The position numbers and the translations under genes were made by a program. The notes under the pieces are model-generated. The model made no database searches and had not been told where the DNA came from. It saw only the letters and a list, made by a program, of their open reading frames with translations. From the NCBI GenBank assembly GCA_964478075.1, contig CAYZGO010000009.1:47631-111630 (forward strand): a stretch of 64,000 nucleotides of DNA, given 5' to 3'. How positions within the stretch are numbered: the stretch's first letter is position 1; the number at the start of each line of letters is the position of its first letter. Below are positions 32,140-40,307 of the stretch, in pieces. Source of the stretch: DAOUEX01 sp034430235 (GTDB lineage: Bacteria > Chloroflexota > Anaerolineae > UBA2200).

Positions 32140-34059
32140 GTGAAACACAACACGGAATGCCGTTCTAAAGCGCTGTTGATCGCCTTGGTTCTTGCTGCCT
32201 TTGCCTTGCGGATGTGCCGTCTGGCTCAACAGCCTTTGAGCTGGGACGAAGGCTGGAGCATTGGCTTGAGTACTCTGGATTGGGCAGAGATCAACCGCAT
32301 CACGGCCCTGGACGTCCACCCGCCGCTTTATTACTACGTGCTCAAGCTATGGCTGGGTCTGGGCCTGCACGAATTGCTATTGCGTTTTCTTTCGGTTATC
32401 GCTGGCATCGTGACTGTTCCCCTTGCGTACGTCACTGGGCGAATCTGGACCAGCACTGCAGGTGCTGAGAACCGGGAACGGTATACTGGCATTCTGGCCG
32501 CTTTTGTTATTGCTCTATCGCCATTCCTGGTCTATTATGCGCAGGTGGCGCGCATGTTCTCGCTTTGTGCAGCATCCAGCCTCCTGGCCACCTACTGTTT
32601 GCTCAAGGCCATAGATACAGACAGACGCAATCTCTACGTTGGTTTTGTGTTAGGTGCCACGGCTGCGCTCTACACCTTCTACTATACGGCTTTTGTTCTC
32701 GCCGCAGTGTTTGTCTATGCGTTGCTTACCCGGCCCCGTCGCTTGCGCGCTCTTCTTGTGTCCGCTTCGGCTATTGCCGTGCTCTACACTCCATGGCTGG
32801 TTTATGCTGTGCCAAGCATGCTGGAGCGTGTCGGCAGTCGCACGGGGTTCGCTCTTGGCATAGCAGATGTACTTCGTTGCCCTTCGGGCTCAAGCGCTCT
32901 AGGTCGAAGCCTTGCCGACGGCATATTTGGATTGGTCTTTGCCTATGGCACGGGTTGGATAGCGGTCTATATCATCCTCTCGTTATTGATAGTGGCGTTC
33001 TTCCTAGTGTGGCGCAGGCGGGAATCTATACGCTGCCTGACACTTCCCCTTTTGGCTATCGCGTTGACTCTGGTTGCCGTGTCAGTTGGGGCCAAAGCGC
33101 ACATGTTCGCAGCGCGGTACCTGATCCCGGCCAGTCCTTTCCTGGCCCTTCTGGTCGCCTGGGCGCTCGGCGTGTGCTGGCGGCGCTCCAGGTGGCTGGG
33201 CATGCTTGGCTTGTTTATCCTTGTTGCGTCTGCCTATCCAACCTTGACCCACTACGTGTATGAAAAGTCATACGAAGTTTCCGAAGCTTTCGATCCCCAG
33301 GCTGACTATCGCTACCTGCAGGACAGGACTTCTCCTGACGATGTGATCTTTTTCAACGTGCTGAGCCTGGCTGGTCACTATGAACGCTTCCGCACTCCTG
33401 ATGACCCGACGTGGTCTTACGCGCTGCGCTGGGACCCTGTGGTTGAGCCGCTCGACCTGGCGCTGGCTGACCGTGTGCGGCCGGCTGCTAGTCAGCATCG
33501 CCGCTTATGGTTCGTCCTGTACAAAGGTACAGAGGCAGCTAACCTGGAACTCAAGGAATGGCTCGATCTGAACCTGTTCCCCGCCTTTGGTCAATGGCGC
33601 GAAGACACGCTCTACGAGCAATACCTCTCGCCCACAGCCCAAGTAGTGCAGCTTGAGCCCCGGCTTACCTTTGGCAAGCGCATCCTGTTGGACGCCGTGG
33701 CCTTTACTCCCCAGGCTCAGGCCGACGACCGGGTGACGGTGCGTTTAACCTGGACTGCGACAGAAAACGTAACGCAGAGCTACAAGGTGTTCGTGCACCT
33801 CTACACGTTGGATGGCCGCCTGGTCACACAGCACGATTCGCTTCCCGTCAACGAGCTTCGCCCTACTTGGAGCTGGCATCCCGGCGAGCAAATCATTGAC
33901 AATCACGGGCTCTGGTTGCCGGCAGACGTTTCTGAACCGCTGCGTCTTGTTGTGGGCTTGTACGACCCTGACAGGGACACACGGCTTACATTGCCCAACG
34001 GTTCACATCATGCCGACGTCGGCATCGTAGAGGTCGTGGCCAATACTGCCCCAAGCTAA
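32140..34059 (+). CDS. GT-C (PMT/ArnT-like) glycosyltransferase with beta-sandwich tail
   Basis: 639-aa integral membrane transferase. The first loop has the Asp-Glu motif (QPLSWDEGWSIGLSTL), followed by DVHPPLYYYVLKLWLGL, as in PMT_2-family dolichyl/polyprenyl-phosphate sugar transferases acting on the outer face. About eleven helices end near residue 400. The C-terminal ~130 residues are a beta-sandwich (YKVFVHLYTLDGRLVTQHDS) shared with the other GT-C genes. The frame extends 17 codons further upstream into the promoter region. GTG 32140 is chosen because the predicted transcript begins near 32124 and GGAG lies 11 bases ahead. An R2 element follows the stop immediately, but it belongs to the opposing gene by orientation. 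Confidence 0.78.
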   Translation: MKHNTECRSKALLIALVLAAFALRMCRLAQQPLSWDEGWSIGLSTLDWAEINRITALDVHPPLYYYVLKLWLGLGLHELLLRFLSVIAGIVTVPLAYVTGRIWTSTAGAENRERYTGILAAFVIALSPFLVYYAQVARMFSLCAASSLLATYCLLKAIDTDRRNLYVGFVLGATAALYTFYYTAFVLAAVFVYALLTRPRRLRALLVSASAIAVLYTPWLVYAVPSMLERVGSRTGFALGIADVLRCPSGSSALGRSLADGIFGLVFAYGTGWIAVYIILSLLIVAFFLVWRRRESIRCLTLPLLAIALTLVAVSVGAKAHMFAARYLIPASPFLALLVAWALGVCWRRSRWLGMLGLFILVASAYPTLTHYVYEKSYEVSEAFDPQADYRYLQDRTSPDDVIFFNVLSLAGHYERFRTPDDPTWSYALRWDPVVEPLDLALADRVRPAASQHRRLWFVLYKGTEAANLELKEWLDLNLFPAFGQWREDTLYEQYLSPTAQVVQLEPRLTFGKRILLDAVAFTPQAQADDRVTVRLTWTATENVTQSYKVFVHLYTLDGRLVTQHDSLPVNELRPTWSWHPGEQIIDNHGLWLPADVSEPLRLVVGLYDPDRDTRLTLPNGSHHADVGIVEVVANTAPS

Positions 34060-34155
34060 AATTGAGGCCTTGTAGTAGCAACTTCAGTCGCCAAACAAGC
34101 GGGAAGAGCGACTCACGTCGCTATTACGAACCAATCAGATTAACGTTGACGGAGC
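34060..34155 (-). repeat. Twin-hairpin dispersed element R2, copy 2
   Basis: Read on the minus strand it starts one base after the stop of the GT-C gene at 34157 and runs AACGTTAATCTGATTGGTTC, GCGAC-GTGA-GTCGC, GCGAC-TGAA-GTTGC, ending GGCCTCAATT. It is nearly identical to copy 1 at 8977 and fills the convergent gap. Confidence 0.85.
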
Positions 34156-34156
34156 A

Positions 34157-36163
34157 CTAAGGCAGCACGATCGTGGCTGCATCAGCAACGAAAGCACCAG
34201 AGTCATCGAGCACTTGCAGACGTGTCATCGTCTGCAGGGAGTACAGACCGACGGACACGGAATAGCCTTCGCCTGGGCCCACCAAAGCCGTCAGCAGGTG
34301 ATCATCGGCTATGATGTCCCCCGCTCTCCAAAGGTGAGTGGGATAGTAGCCCTGCGCCGGATAGGAGTCGCTCTGCGCTACCCTCTGGTCGCCTCGCGTC
34401 AGATGGACGAAGACGCTATAGTCAGCATCCAGCACTGCTCCGGCGCGCCAGAACAAGCGCAAGTGAGTGCCTTGGAAGTCGGGCCGCAACTCGTACCCTA
34501 GCAACTCAACGCCGCGTTCGAATTGCACCTGCAGATTGGATGGCACCTGATCGGCGGACATGGCCTCATACGTGACGCACAAGAGTCGCGCCTGTTGCTC
34601 AAGGTCGCCCCTCTCAAGTGGTCCCTCCCGTACGGAGATCAAGCGCCCCGTGGGCAGTAGAGCCAGGTGTTGACTGTACTCAGCGTAGGGCCAGACGATG
34701 AGTCGCACTTCGTCTTCTGGTGTTGGCAGTGGTGGGGCGCTCTCCCCCAACAGTACAACACCGAATGCATCGGGCACGAGGTAACGAAGGCTTGCCCAGT
34801 CATGCCACAGTCGTTCGTCCAGGTAGAGGCGACGCTGTGGCCTGGACGCTTTCTCGAGCACACGCAAGCCCGATTCCTGGTGCCAGCCTGTGCCGATAAA
34901 ACGGTTCACCTCTGCGGCGAGTTCCACTGCTCCCGCCTCAAAATTGTAGTAGGCAGCCTCACTGCGCACGTGCTGGAAAAAGTAATCATTCACAGTTGTG
35001 TACAGGCTCAGGCCAAGGACCAAAGCTACCGCCAGCGATGCTACCTGCTGCGATGTCCGAACCTTCAGCACATCCCACAGAGTCTTCAGGCCCACGGCAG
35101 GAAAGACAAAGAGTACTGGCAGGATGCCTACTGCTCGGAGAAAATGAGGAGCATCCTCCGCCAGGATGGTAGGAATCAACATGACCAGCCAGTAGATGAA
35201 CAGCAAGGCGCATTCCTGTCGCTGAGGTGCGCGGCGCAGACTGATGACCAAACCCAGCAAGAAAAACAGGCCGATGATAGGATCGAAGACGGGACGATAG
35301 GGCATGTTGTGGCGCGGAATAAAGTCGCCCCGCCAGTTGAACATGCCCAGCGTCCCACCAACGTGCCGCAGGAGAGTGCCTGTGAAGTCACCACGGTTGA
35401 TGGCGGGATTGAAGATGGATACCTGAGTTGAGCGGGCTAAAAACGAGTCCAAGTGTTCCGCAGCGTAGATGAGCAGCGGCGAGGCCACTATCAAGGCGGC
35501 GGTGATGAACAGGAGCAGCCCACGCCAGTTCATAGGCTGGCGACGCCAGAGCCAGTAAAGGATCAGCACCAGAAAGACGATGGGCAGGAAGCGCGCTGCC
35601 ACATAGGTGTAAAAGCTCAGGCCGAGACAAAATCCCCCAAGCGCGAAATCGTACCAGCGTTGGGTGCGCAGGCTGCGCGAGAACAGCCACAGGCACAACG
35701 CGGTCAGAAGGGGCAGACTTACGGTGCGAAAGCCAACGCGACTGAGGTTAAGGTGCCAGAAGGTACTGGCAGTCACCAGGGCTGTCAGCAACGCCTCTCG
35801 CCGTCCGAGTAATTCCCGAGTCATCAGGTATGCCGCAGGAACTGTCAGGGTGCCTAACAGCGCTGCCACCAGGCGTATGGCCAGAGGACTGCGACCGAGG
35901 CATGACACTGAGGCCGCTACGAGATAGATAAACAGCGGCTCACGGCCATTGTTAGCCTCGAAGAAGATTGGGCGCAGGCCACGTATGACGTCGAGAGCAT
36001 CCAGGCCGTTGTAGGCTTCATCGCGATACAGGCCTGGCGGCAGCCTGTCGAGGGCATACAACCTCAGCACGGCTGCCAGGGCGGTGACAACCAGAAGTAG
36101 AAACCATTCGCTCGAAATCAACCGTTGGATCCGCCGCAAGAGGTGGGGCACTCCTTTGTTCAC
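34157..36163 (-). CDS. GT-C (PMT-like) glycosyltransferase with beta-sandwich tail
   Basis: 668-aa membrane transferase. The first loop reads RLPPGLYRDEAYNGLDALDV, carrying the Asp-Glu motif; EANNGREPLFIYLVAASV follows. About eleven helices precede a soluble C terminus with one beta-sandwich (VELLGYELRP...YSVFVHLTRGDQRVAQSDSY). The open frame extends to 36400, but a near-consensus promoter at 36195-36222 places the transcript start near 36188, so upstream codons are not used. GTG 36163 (AGGA 11 bases ahead) or GTG 36151 (AAAGGA adjacent) are the candidate starts; the first is given. Probable role: sugar transfer onto a surface glycan or protein. Confidence 0.78.
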   Translation of the reverse strand: MNKGVPHLLRRIQRLISSEWFLLLVVTALAAVLRLYALDRLPPGLYRDEAYNGLDALDVIRGLRPIFFEANNGREPLFIYLVAASVSCLGRSPLAIRLVAALLGTLTVPAAYLMTRELLGRREALLTALVTASTFWHLNLSRVGFRTVSLPLLTALCLWLFSRSLRTQRWYDFALGGFCLGLSFYTYVAARFLPIVFLVLILYWLWRRQPMNWRGLLLFITAALIVASPLLIYAAEHLDSFLARSTQVSIFNPAINRGDFTGTLLRHVGGTLGMFNWRGDFIPRHNMPYRPVFDPIIGLFFLLGLVISLRRAPQRQECALLFIYWLVMLIPTILAEDAPHFLRAVGILPVLFVFPAVGLKTLWDVLKVRTSQQVASLAVALVLGLSLYTTVNDYFFQHVRSEAAYYNFEAGAVELAAEVNRFIGTGWHQESGLRVLEKASRPQRRLYLDERLWHDWASLRYLVPDAFGVVLLGESAPPLPTPEDEVRLIVWPYAEYSQHLALLPTGRLISVREGPLERGDLEQQARLLCVTYEAMSADQVPSNLQVQFERGVELLGYELRPDFQGTHLRLFWRAGAVLDADYSVFVHLTRGDQRVAQSDSYPAQGYYPTHLWRAGDIIADDHLLTALVGPGEGYSVSVGLYSLQTMTRLQVLDDSGAFVADAATIVLP

Positions 36164-36194
36164 AGCTTTTTTGATCCTGCTAAGCACACGAGTA

Positions 36195-36222
36195 ATTATA
36201 GCGGCAGGCCACTCAAAGTCAA
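36195..36222 (-). promoter_or_regulatory. Strong promoter of the GT-C gene
   Basis: Minus strand TTGACT (36217-36222), a 16-base spacer and TATAAT (36195-36200). Close to consensus; it defines the true 5' end of the gene reading leftward. Confidence 0.75.
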
Positions 36223-36224
36223 TT

Positions 36225-36458
36225 GCCGTTGGGCGGGTGCACGGCCTTTCCAAAGTCAGCCAACTTCCCCACGTTCCCCCGCAGTTGCCGTTTACGCCTT
36301 TGGCGTAAAGACAAAGGTACTGCGGGGTTGTCTCCACGGCCTTTGCAGCTTTGCACCTACGGCCAGCGGCGTAGCATCGCCAGGAGCCCCGGCAGTGCAA
36401 CTGCCGCTGAACATGATGGATATGACCAGACTTTGGAAAAGCCGTTGGGCGGGTGCCT
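36225..36458. repeat. Region bounded by imperfect inverted repeats between divergent promoters
   Basis: GCCGTTGGGCGGGTGC occurs at 36227 and again near 36441. Next to them, CGGCCTTTCCAAAGTC and GACTTTGGAAAAGCCG form inverted arms. Inside are GTTTACGCC-TTT-GGCGTAAA and paired GCAGTTGCCG/GTGCAACTGCCG pieces. The 36164-36534 gap has no gene; it consists of this element and two outward-reading promoters. Confidence 0.55.
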
Positions 36459-36463
36459 TCGGT

Positions 36464-36492
36464 TTTGCCCGCTGGCCGGCCAAGGGTATAAT
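36464..36492 (+). promoter_or_regulatory. Promoter of the GT4 gene at 36535
   Basis: TTTGCC (36464-36469), a 17-base spacer and TATAAT (36487-36492). Predicted start near 36499 gives a leader of about 36 nt. Confidence 0.6.
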
Positions 36493-36534
36493 AAGTTTAC
36501 TCGTGACAACTTTGCGTTCAGTGAGGAATCCCTT

Positions 36535-37644
36535 TTGCGTATCTTGATGATCTCCAAAGCCTGCGTTGTGGGCGTGTACCAGAGAAAGCTCGAGGAACTC
36601 GCTCGCTTCCCTGACGTGGAATTGTCCCTTGTCGTCCCACCGTACTGGCGGGAGGGGCGCAGAGTGTTGCCCCTCGAAAAGGTGTACACCTCGGGTTATC
36701 AATTGCACGTCTTGCCCATGGCCCTCAATGGCCATTTTCATCTGCACTTTTATCGCAGGCTGGGTGCGCTCATCCGTCATCTGCGTCCCCACATTGTGCA
36801 CATTGACGAGGAGCCGTATAACCTGGCTACCTTCCAGGCAATGCGCATCGCGCAGAGGAGCGGAGCCAAGGCACTTTTCTTCACCTGGCAGAACCTGTTG
36901 CGCCGCTACCCGTTTCCCTTCAGCTTCTTTGAACGCTATAACCTGGCGCATGCCGCTTGTGCTATTGCTGGGAACCAGGAAGCAATACAAGTCCTGCGCG
37001 CCAAGGGCTACAAAGGGACTGTCCACCTGCTTCCACAGTTCGGCGTGGACCCGGACCTGTATCGGAAGGAGAAGCTCTCATCGCGCCGAGAAGCGGCGTT
37101 TGTCATCGGCTATGTTGGCCGCCTGGTCGAAGAGAAGGGGGTTCAGGTATTGCTCCGCGCCGTGGCTGGTCTGCGCGGTGACTGGACCTTGCGCGTCATT
37201 GGCGACGGCCCCTACCTGGCGGCGCTAAAAGCCCTGAGCGCAAAACTAGGGCTTGGGCAGCGAGTGCTATTCGAATCCTGGGTACCCTCTGGGGAGATGC
37301 CACGTTGTCTGAATGACCTGGACGTGCTGGTCTCGCCTTCGCTCACGCGCCGCAACTGGAAAGAGCAGTTCGGACGTGTGTTGGTAGAAGCTATGGCTTG
37401 TCAAGTGCCGGTCGTTGGTTCGTCGTCAGGTGAGATACCTAATCTGATCGCAGAGGCGGGCTTGATCTTTCCCGAAGGAGACGCAGGGGCGTTACAGGAT
37501 ACATTGCGCAAGTTGATGAGCGATCCCAGCCTACGCGTTGAACTGGGCCGACGAGGACGTGCTCGGGTACTAGAACGCTACACTCAGCAACGGATTGCGG
37601 CTGACACCCACGTGATATACATGCAGCTTCTCGGCGAAGCCTGA
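36535..37644 (+). CDS. GT4 family glycosyltransferase
   Basis: 370-aa GT-B enzyme starting LRILMISKACVVGVYQRKLE, typical of GT4 enzymes. HIVHIDEEPYNLATFQAM ends the acceptor half. FVIGYVGRLVEEKGVQVLLR and, near residue 275, NWKEQFGRVLVEAMACQVPV form the donor half. The open frame begins at 36223, but those ~100 codons are repeat-derived and lie before the promoter at 36464-36492. TTG 36535 has GAGGA seven bases ahead and is chosen. It is followed by another GT4 and a polyprenyl-phosphate sugar transferase, suggesting one polysaccharide assembly unit. Confidence 0.83.
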   Translation: MRILMISKACVVGVYQRKLEELARFPDVELSLVVPPYWREGRRVLPLEKVYTSGYQLHVLPMALNGHFHLHFYRRLGALIRHLRPHIVHIDEEPYNLATFQAMRIAQRSGAKALFFTWQNLLRRYPFPFSFFERYNLAHAACAIAGNQEAIQVLRAKGYKGTVHLLPQFGVDPDLYRKEKLSSRREAAFVIGYVGRLVEEKGVQVLLRAVAGLRGDWTLRVIGDGPYLAALKALSAKLGLGQRVLFESWVPSGEMPRCLNDLDVLVSPSLTRRNWKEQFGRVLVEAMACQVPVVGSSSGEIPNLIAEAGLIFPEGDAGALQDTLRKLMSDPSLRVELGRRGRARVLERYTQQRIAADTHVIYMQLLGEA

Positions 37645-37667
37645 TACCTCCGTTGCATGAACTGCTT

Positions 37668-37696
37668 TTGCCGAGTTGTGTCTTTGTGCATATAAT
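37668..37696 (+). promoter_or_regulatory. Promoter of the GT4 gene at 37705
   Basis: TTGCCG (37668-37673), a 17-base spacer and TATAAT (37691-37696). The predicted start near 37703 nearly coincides with GTG 37705, implying a leaderless or very short-leader transcript. Confidence 0.5.
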
Positions 37697-37704
37697 TGAA
37701 AACT

Positions 37705-38880
37705 GTGGAAAGGGAAAGAGCCGCGACTAGCTCCTCACTTGCTCGGCGACGGATCGGCATTAATGCTCACCTGCTTGTCCAAGAAGAGGGCTATCGTCGC
37801 GCAGGCGTTAGCCGGTACATCTATAACCTGCTCATACACCTTGTTCGCGAGGACCCAGAGGGCGACTACACAGTCTTTCTCAATGGCCGCTGCGCCCTCT
37901 CACTGTCCTGCAGACAGAAGCTCTCCCGGTTGCCAACATACAATCCTTGGGTCAGAATCTTCTGGGAGCAGTGCCTGCAACCGCTGGAACTCCTGGCCGA
38001 AGGCGTTGAGTTGCTGCACTCACCGGTTAATATTCAACCCCTCTTCTTGCCTTGCAAGGGCGTAATCACCGTTACGGATCTCAGTTTCATGGTCTTCCCG
38101 GAAAGTTTCAGAACGTTTCGACGGTTCTACCAGAGATTCTTCACACGCTTGAGTGTGCGCCGGGCATCTCACTTGATCACCTACTCAACCAGCACGGCTC
38201 AGGACCTGACCAGGTTCTTCGCTGTGCCTGCCGGACGCATTTCCGTCGTATTTCCGGGCGTAGACACTGCTTACTGCCCTGTTCGGGATGAGGCTGTGTT
38301 AGACGAGTTCCGTCGTCGGCGCAACTTGCCGCAAAAGTTCATCTTGTTTGTGGGCACTTTGGAACCAAGGAAGAACCTGCTGACACTCCTTCAAGCGTAT
38401 GCACAATTCAGACGACAAACGGACGCTGGACACAAGTTGGTGCTGGGCGGTGGCGCGGGTTGGCTCTATCAGCCGATATCCGCCGCTGTAGAGAAGCTGG
38501 GATTACAGGATGACGTGATCTTTCCTGGCTTCATCCCCGACGACGAGTTGCCCTTGTGGTACAACTCAGCGGATGTTTTTGTCTACCCCTCACTCTACGA
38601 GGGATTTGGCCTGCCGCCGTTGGAGTCCATGGCTTGTGGCACGCCGGTCATTGTTTCGGATGCATCCTCACTTCCCGAGGTCGTAGGCGATGCAGCGCTT
38701 CTGGTCAACCCATACAGGCCGGACGAGTGGGCTGCTGCTCTTGCCACGCTGTGCGGCGATGCCCATCTCCAGGCTGACCTGGCGTCACGGGGGCTAGAGC
38801 GAGCGCGAGATTTCTCATGGACGCGCATGGCACGGGAGACCATCAAGGTGTATCGAGATATTCTTTCAGGAGGCGCATAG
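37705..38880 (+). CDS. GT4 family glycosyltransferase
   Basis: 391-aa GT-B enzyme of the mannosyltransferase-like subgroup. RIGINAHLLVQEEGYRRAGV opens the fold. VTDLSFMVFPESFRTFRRFY and ILFVGTLEPRKNLLTLLQAY follow, then the donor motif YEGFGLPPLESMACGTPVIV near residue 297. It is similar to the enzyme at 18172. The open frame begins at TTG 37696, but that codon overlaps the -10 box. GTG 37705 is the first usable start; no ribosome-binding site is seen, fitting leaderless translation. Its stop overlaps the next gene's GTG by one base. Confidence 0.82.
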   Translation: MERERAATSSSLARRRIGINAHLLVQEEGYRRAGVSRYIYNLLIHLVREDPEGDYTVFLNGRCALSLSCRQKLSRLPTYNPWVRIFWEQCLQPLELLAEGVELLHSPVNIQPLFLPCKGVITVTDLSFMVFPESFRTFRRFYQRFFTRLSVRRASHLITYSTSTAQDLTRFFAVPAGRISVVFPGVDTAYCPVRDEAVLDEFRRRRNLPQKFILFVGTLEPRKNLLTLLQAYAQFRRQTDAGHKLVLGGGAGWLYQPISAAVEKLGLQDDVIFPGFIPDDELPLWYNSADVFVYPSLYEGFGLPPLESMACGTPVIVSDASSLPEVVGDAALLVNPYRPDEWAAALATLCGDAHLQADLASRGLERARDFSWTRMARETIKVYRDILSGGA

Positions 38881-40307
38881 TGTCTCCCAAGAGAGTACGA
38901 TGGGTGACCATTGCCAGAGTGCTTATTGATGCTGTATTGATTAACGTTGGCTTCTTCATTGCCTACCTGGTCCGCTATGAGTTGCAGTGGTTCCGTGCGG
39001 TGGATGAAGCTTTCTGGGTACCTTACAAGGTCTACTTTCCCAACTCGCTCGCGCTTATGCTCATTCTGCTACTCATGTATTGGGCGGAGGGGGTATACAG
39101 CCCCAAGCGCCCGCGGGCGTGGCTTAACGACGTGTACGTTATCTTTCGTGGCACAGTAACCAGTGTGGCTGCCCTCTATGTGCTCTCTCTGGTCTACCGC
39201 GCCGTACTCTACTCCAGGCTGATCTTTGGCTATGCTGGCATAGCTGTCCTGGTGTTATTGGCAGCAGCGCGGGCGGTGGAAGAAGTCATAGAGAATCAGT
39301 TGCGCAAGCGAGGTTACGGTGTACAGCGCGTACTCATTGTTGGCGCTGGCGAGATCGGTCGCACAATGATGCGCAACATCGTGGCTCAGCCCAAACTCGG
39401 CTACGAGGTGGTGGGGTTCGTGGACGACAAGCCGGAGCGTGGCAATAGCGATATTGGTCGCTTCAAGGGCCTGGGCAGTACCGACCACATTCCCGAGGTG
39501 ATCAAGAACCAAGAGGTTGATGTTGTGATCATCACCCTCCCATGGCTGTATCATCGCAAGATATTGGGCATTGCGGCCCAATGCGAACGCGCGAGAATAG
39601 GCGTCAAGATTGTGCCCGACCTCTTTCAGATGAGTTTGAGCCACGTGGATATTGATGACTTGAGTGGCATACCCCTGATCGGTGTGAAATCTGTCTCTAT
39701 CAAGGGCTGGAATCTGGCGCTCAAACGCGCTGTAGATGTAATCTTTGCCAGCCTGGGCCTGGTCCTTCTGTCGCCATTGATGTTGCTCGTTGCAGTGCTG
39801 ATCAAACTGGATTCTCCGGGGCCAGTGATTTTTGAGCAGACACGCGTAGGGCGCGGGGGGCGTCCCTTTGTTGTGTACAAGTTTCGCTCCATGCACAGGG
39901 GTGCCGAGTTGGAGCAACAACTGCTGACAGACTTGAATGAGGCCAGAGGCCCACTCTTCAAAATAAGGGACGATCCGCGCCGTACCAAGCTTGGGAAACT
40001 CTTACGGCGTACCAGCCTGGACGAATTGCCGCAATTGTACAATGTGCTGAGAGGCGAAATGAGCCTTATAGGTCCTCGGCCGCAATTGCCCTCTGAGGTG
40101 GAACAGTACCAGCCGTGGCACAAGAAGCGTCTGGAAACCTGGCCAGGTATCACTGGCCTGTGGCAGGTAAGTGGGCGCAGCGAGTTGAGCTTTGACGAAA
40201 TGGCCCTTCTTGATATCTATTATATCGAGAACTGGTCGCTTCTGCTCGACTTGAAAATCGGCTTGAAGACCATTCCCACATTGATCTTGGGCACCGGAGC
40301 ATACTGA
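38880..40307 (+). CDS. Polyprenyl-phosphate sugar phosphotransferase (WbaP/exopolysaccharide type)
   Basis: Initiating membrane transferase that moves a sugar-1-phosphate from an NDP-sugar onto undecaprenyl phosphate, starting a lipid-linked glycan. Four N-terminal helices are followed by a CoA-binding-like Rossmann domain (VLIVGAGEIGRTMMRNIV). The C-terminal bacterial sugar transferase domain shows KRAVDVIFASLGLVLLSPLM, RVGRGGRPFVVYKFRSM, RRTSLDELPQLYNVLRGEMS and PGITGLWQVSGRSEL. GTG 38880 has AGGAGG six bases ahead and overlaps the previous stop by one base. Length 475 aa is normal. It probably supplies the acceptor used by the neighbouring GT4 enzymes. Confidence 0.92.
   Translation: MSPKRVRWVTIARVLIDAVLINVGFFIAYLVRYELQWFRAVDEAFWVPYKVYFPNSLALMLILLLMYWAEGVYSPKRPRAWLNDVYVIFRGTVTSVAALYVLSLVYRAVLYSRLIFGYAGIAVLVLLAAARAVEEVIENQLRKRGYGVQRVLIVGAGEIGRTMMRNIVAQPKLGYEVVGFVDDKPERGNSDIGRFKGLGSTDHIPEVIKNQEVDVVIITLPWLYHRKILGIAAQCERARIGVKIVPDLFQMSLSHVDIDDLSGIPLIGVKSVSIKGWNLALKRAVDVIFASLGLVLLSPLMLLVAVLIKLDSPGPVIFEQTRVGRGGRPFVVYKFRSMHRGAELEQQLLTDLNEARGPLFKIRDDPRRTKLGKLLRRTSLDELPQLYNVLRGEMSLIGPRPQLPSEVEQYQPWHKKRLETWPGITGLWQVSGRSELSFDEMALLDIYYIENWSLLLDLKIGLKTIPTLILGTGAY

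Noticed and set aside
34667..35431. 254-codon open frame antisense to a GT-C gene
   Set aside because: Antisense to membrane-protein codons; hydrophilic shadow without family pattern.
36164..36400. N-terminal extension of the GT-C gene ending at 34157
   Set aside because: Lies upstream of the TTGACT-N16-TATAAT promoter and has no membrane-protein character.
36223..36534. N-terminal extension of the GT4 gene at 36535
   Set aside because: These codons come from the inverted-repeat region and precede the promoter; a good TTG start with ribosome-binding site lies at 36535.
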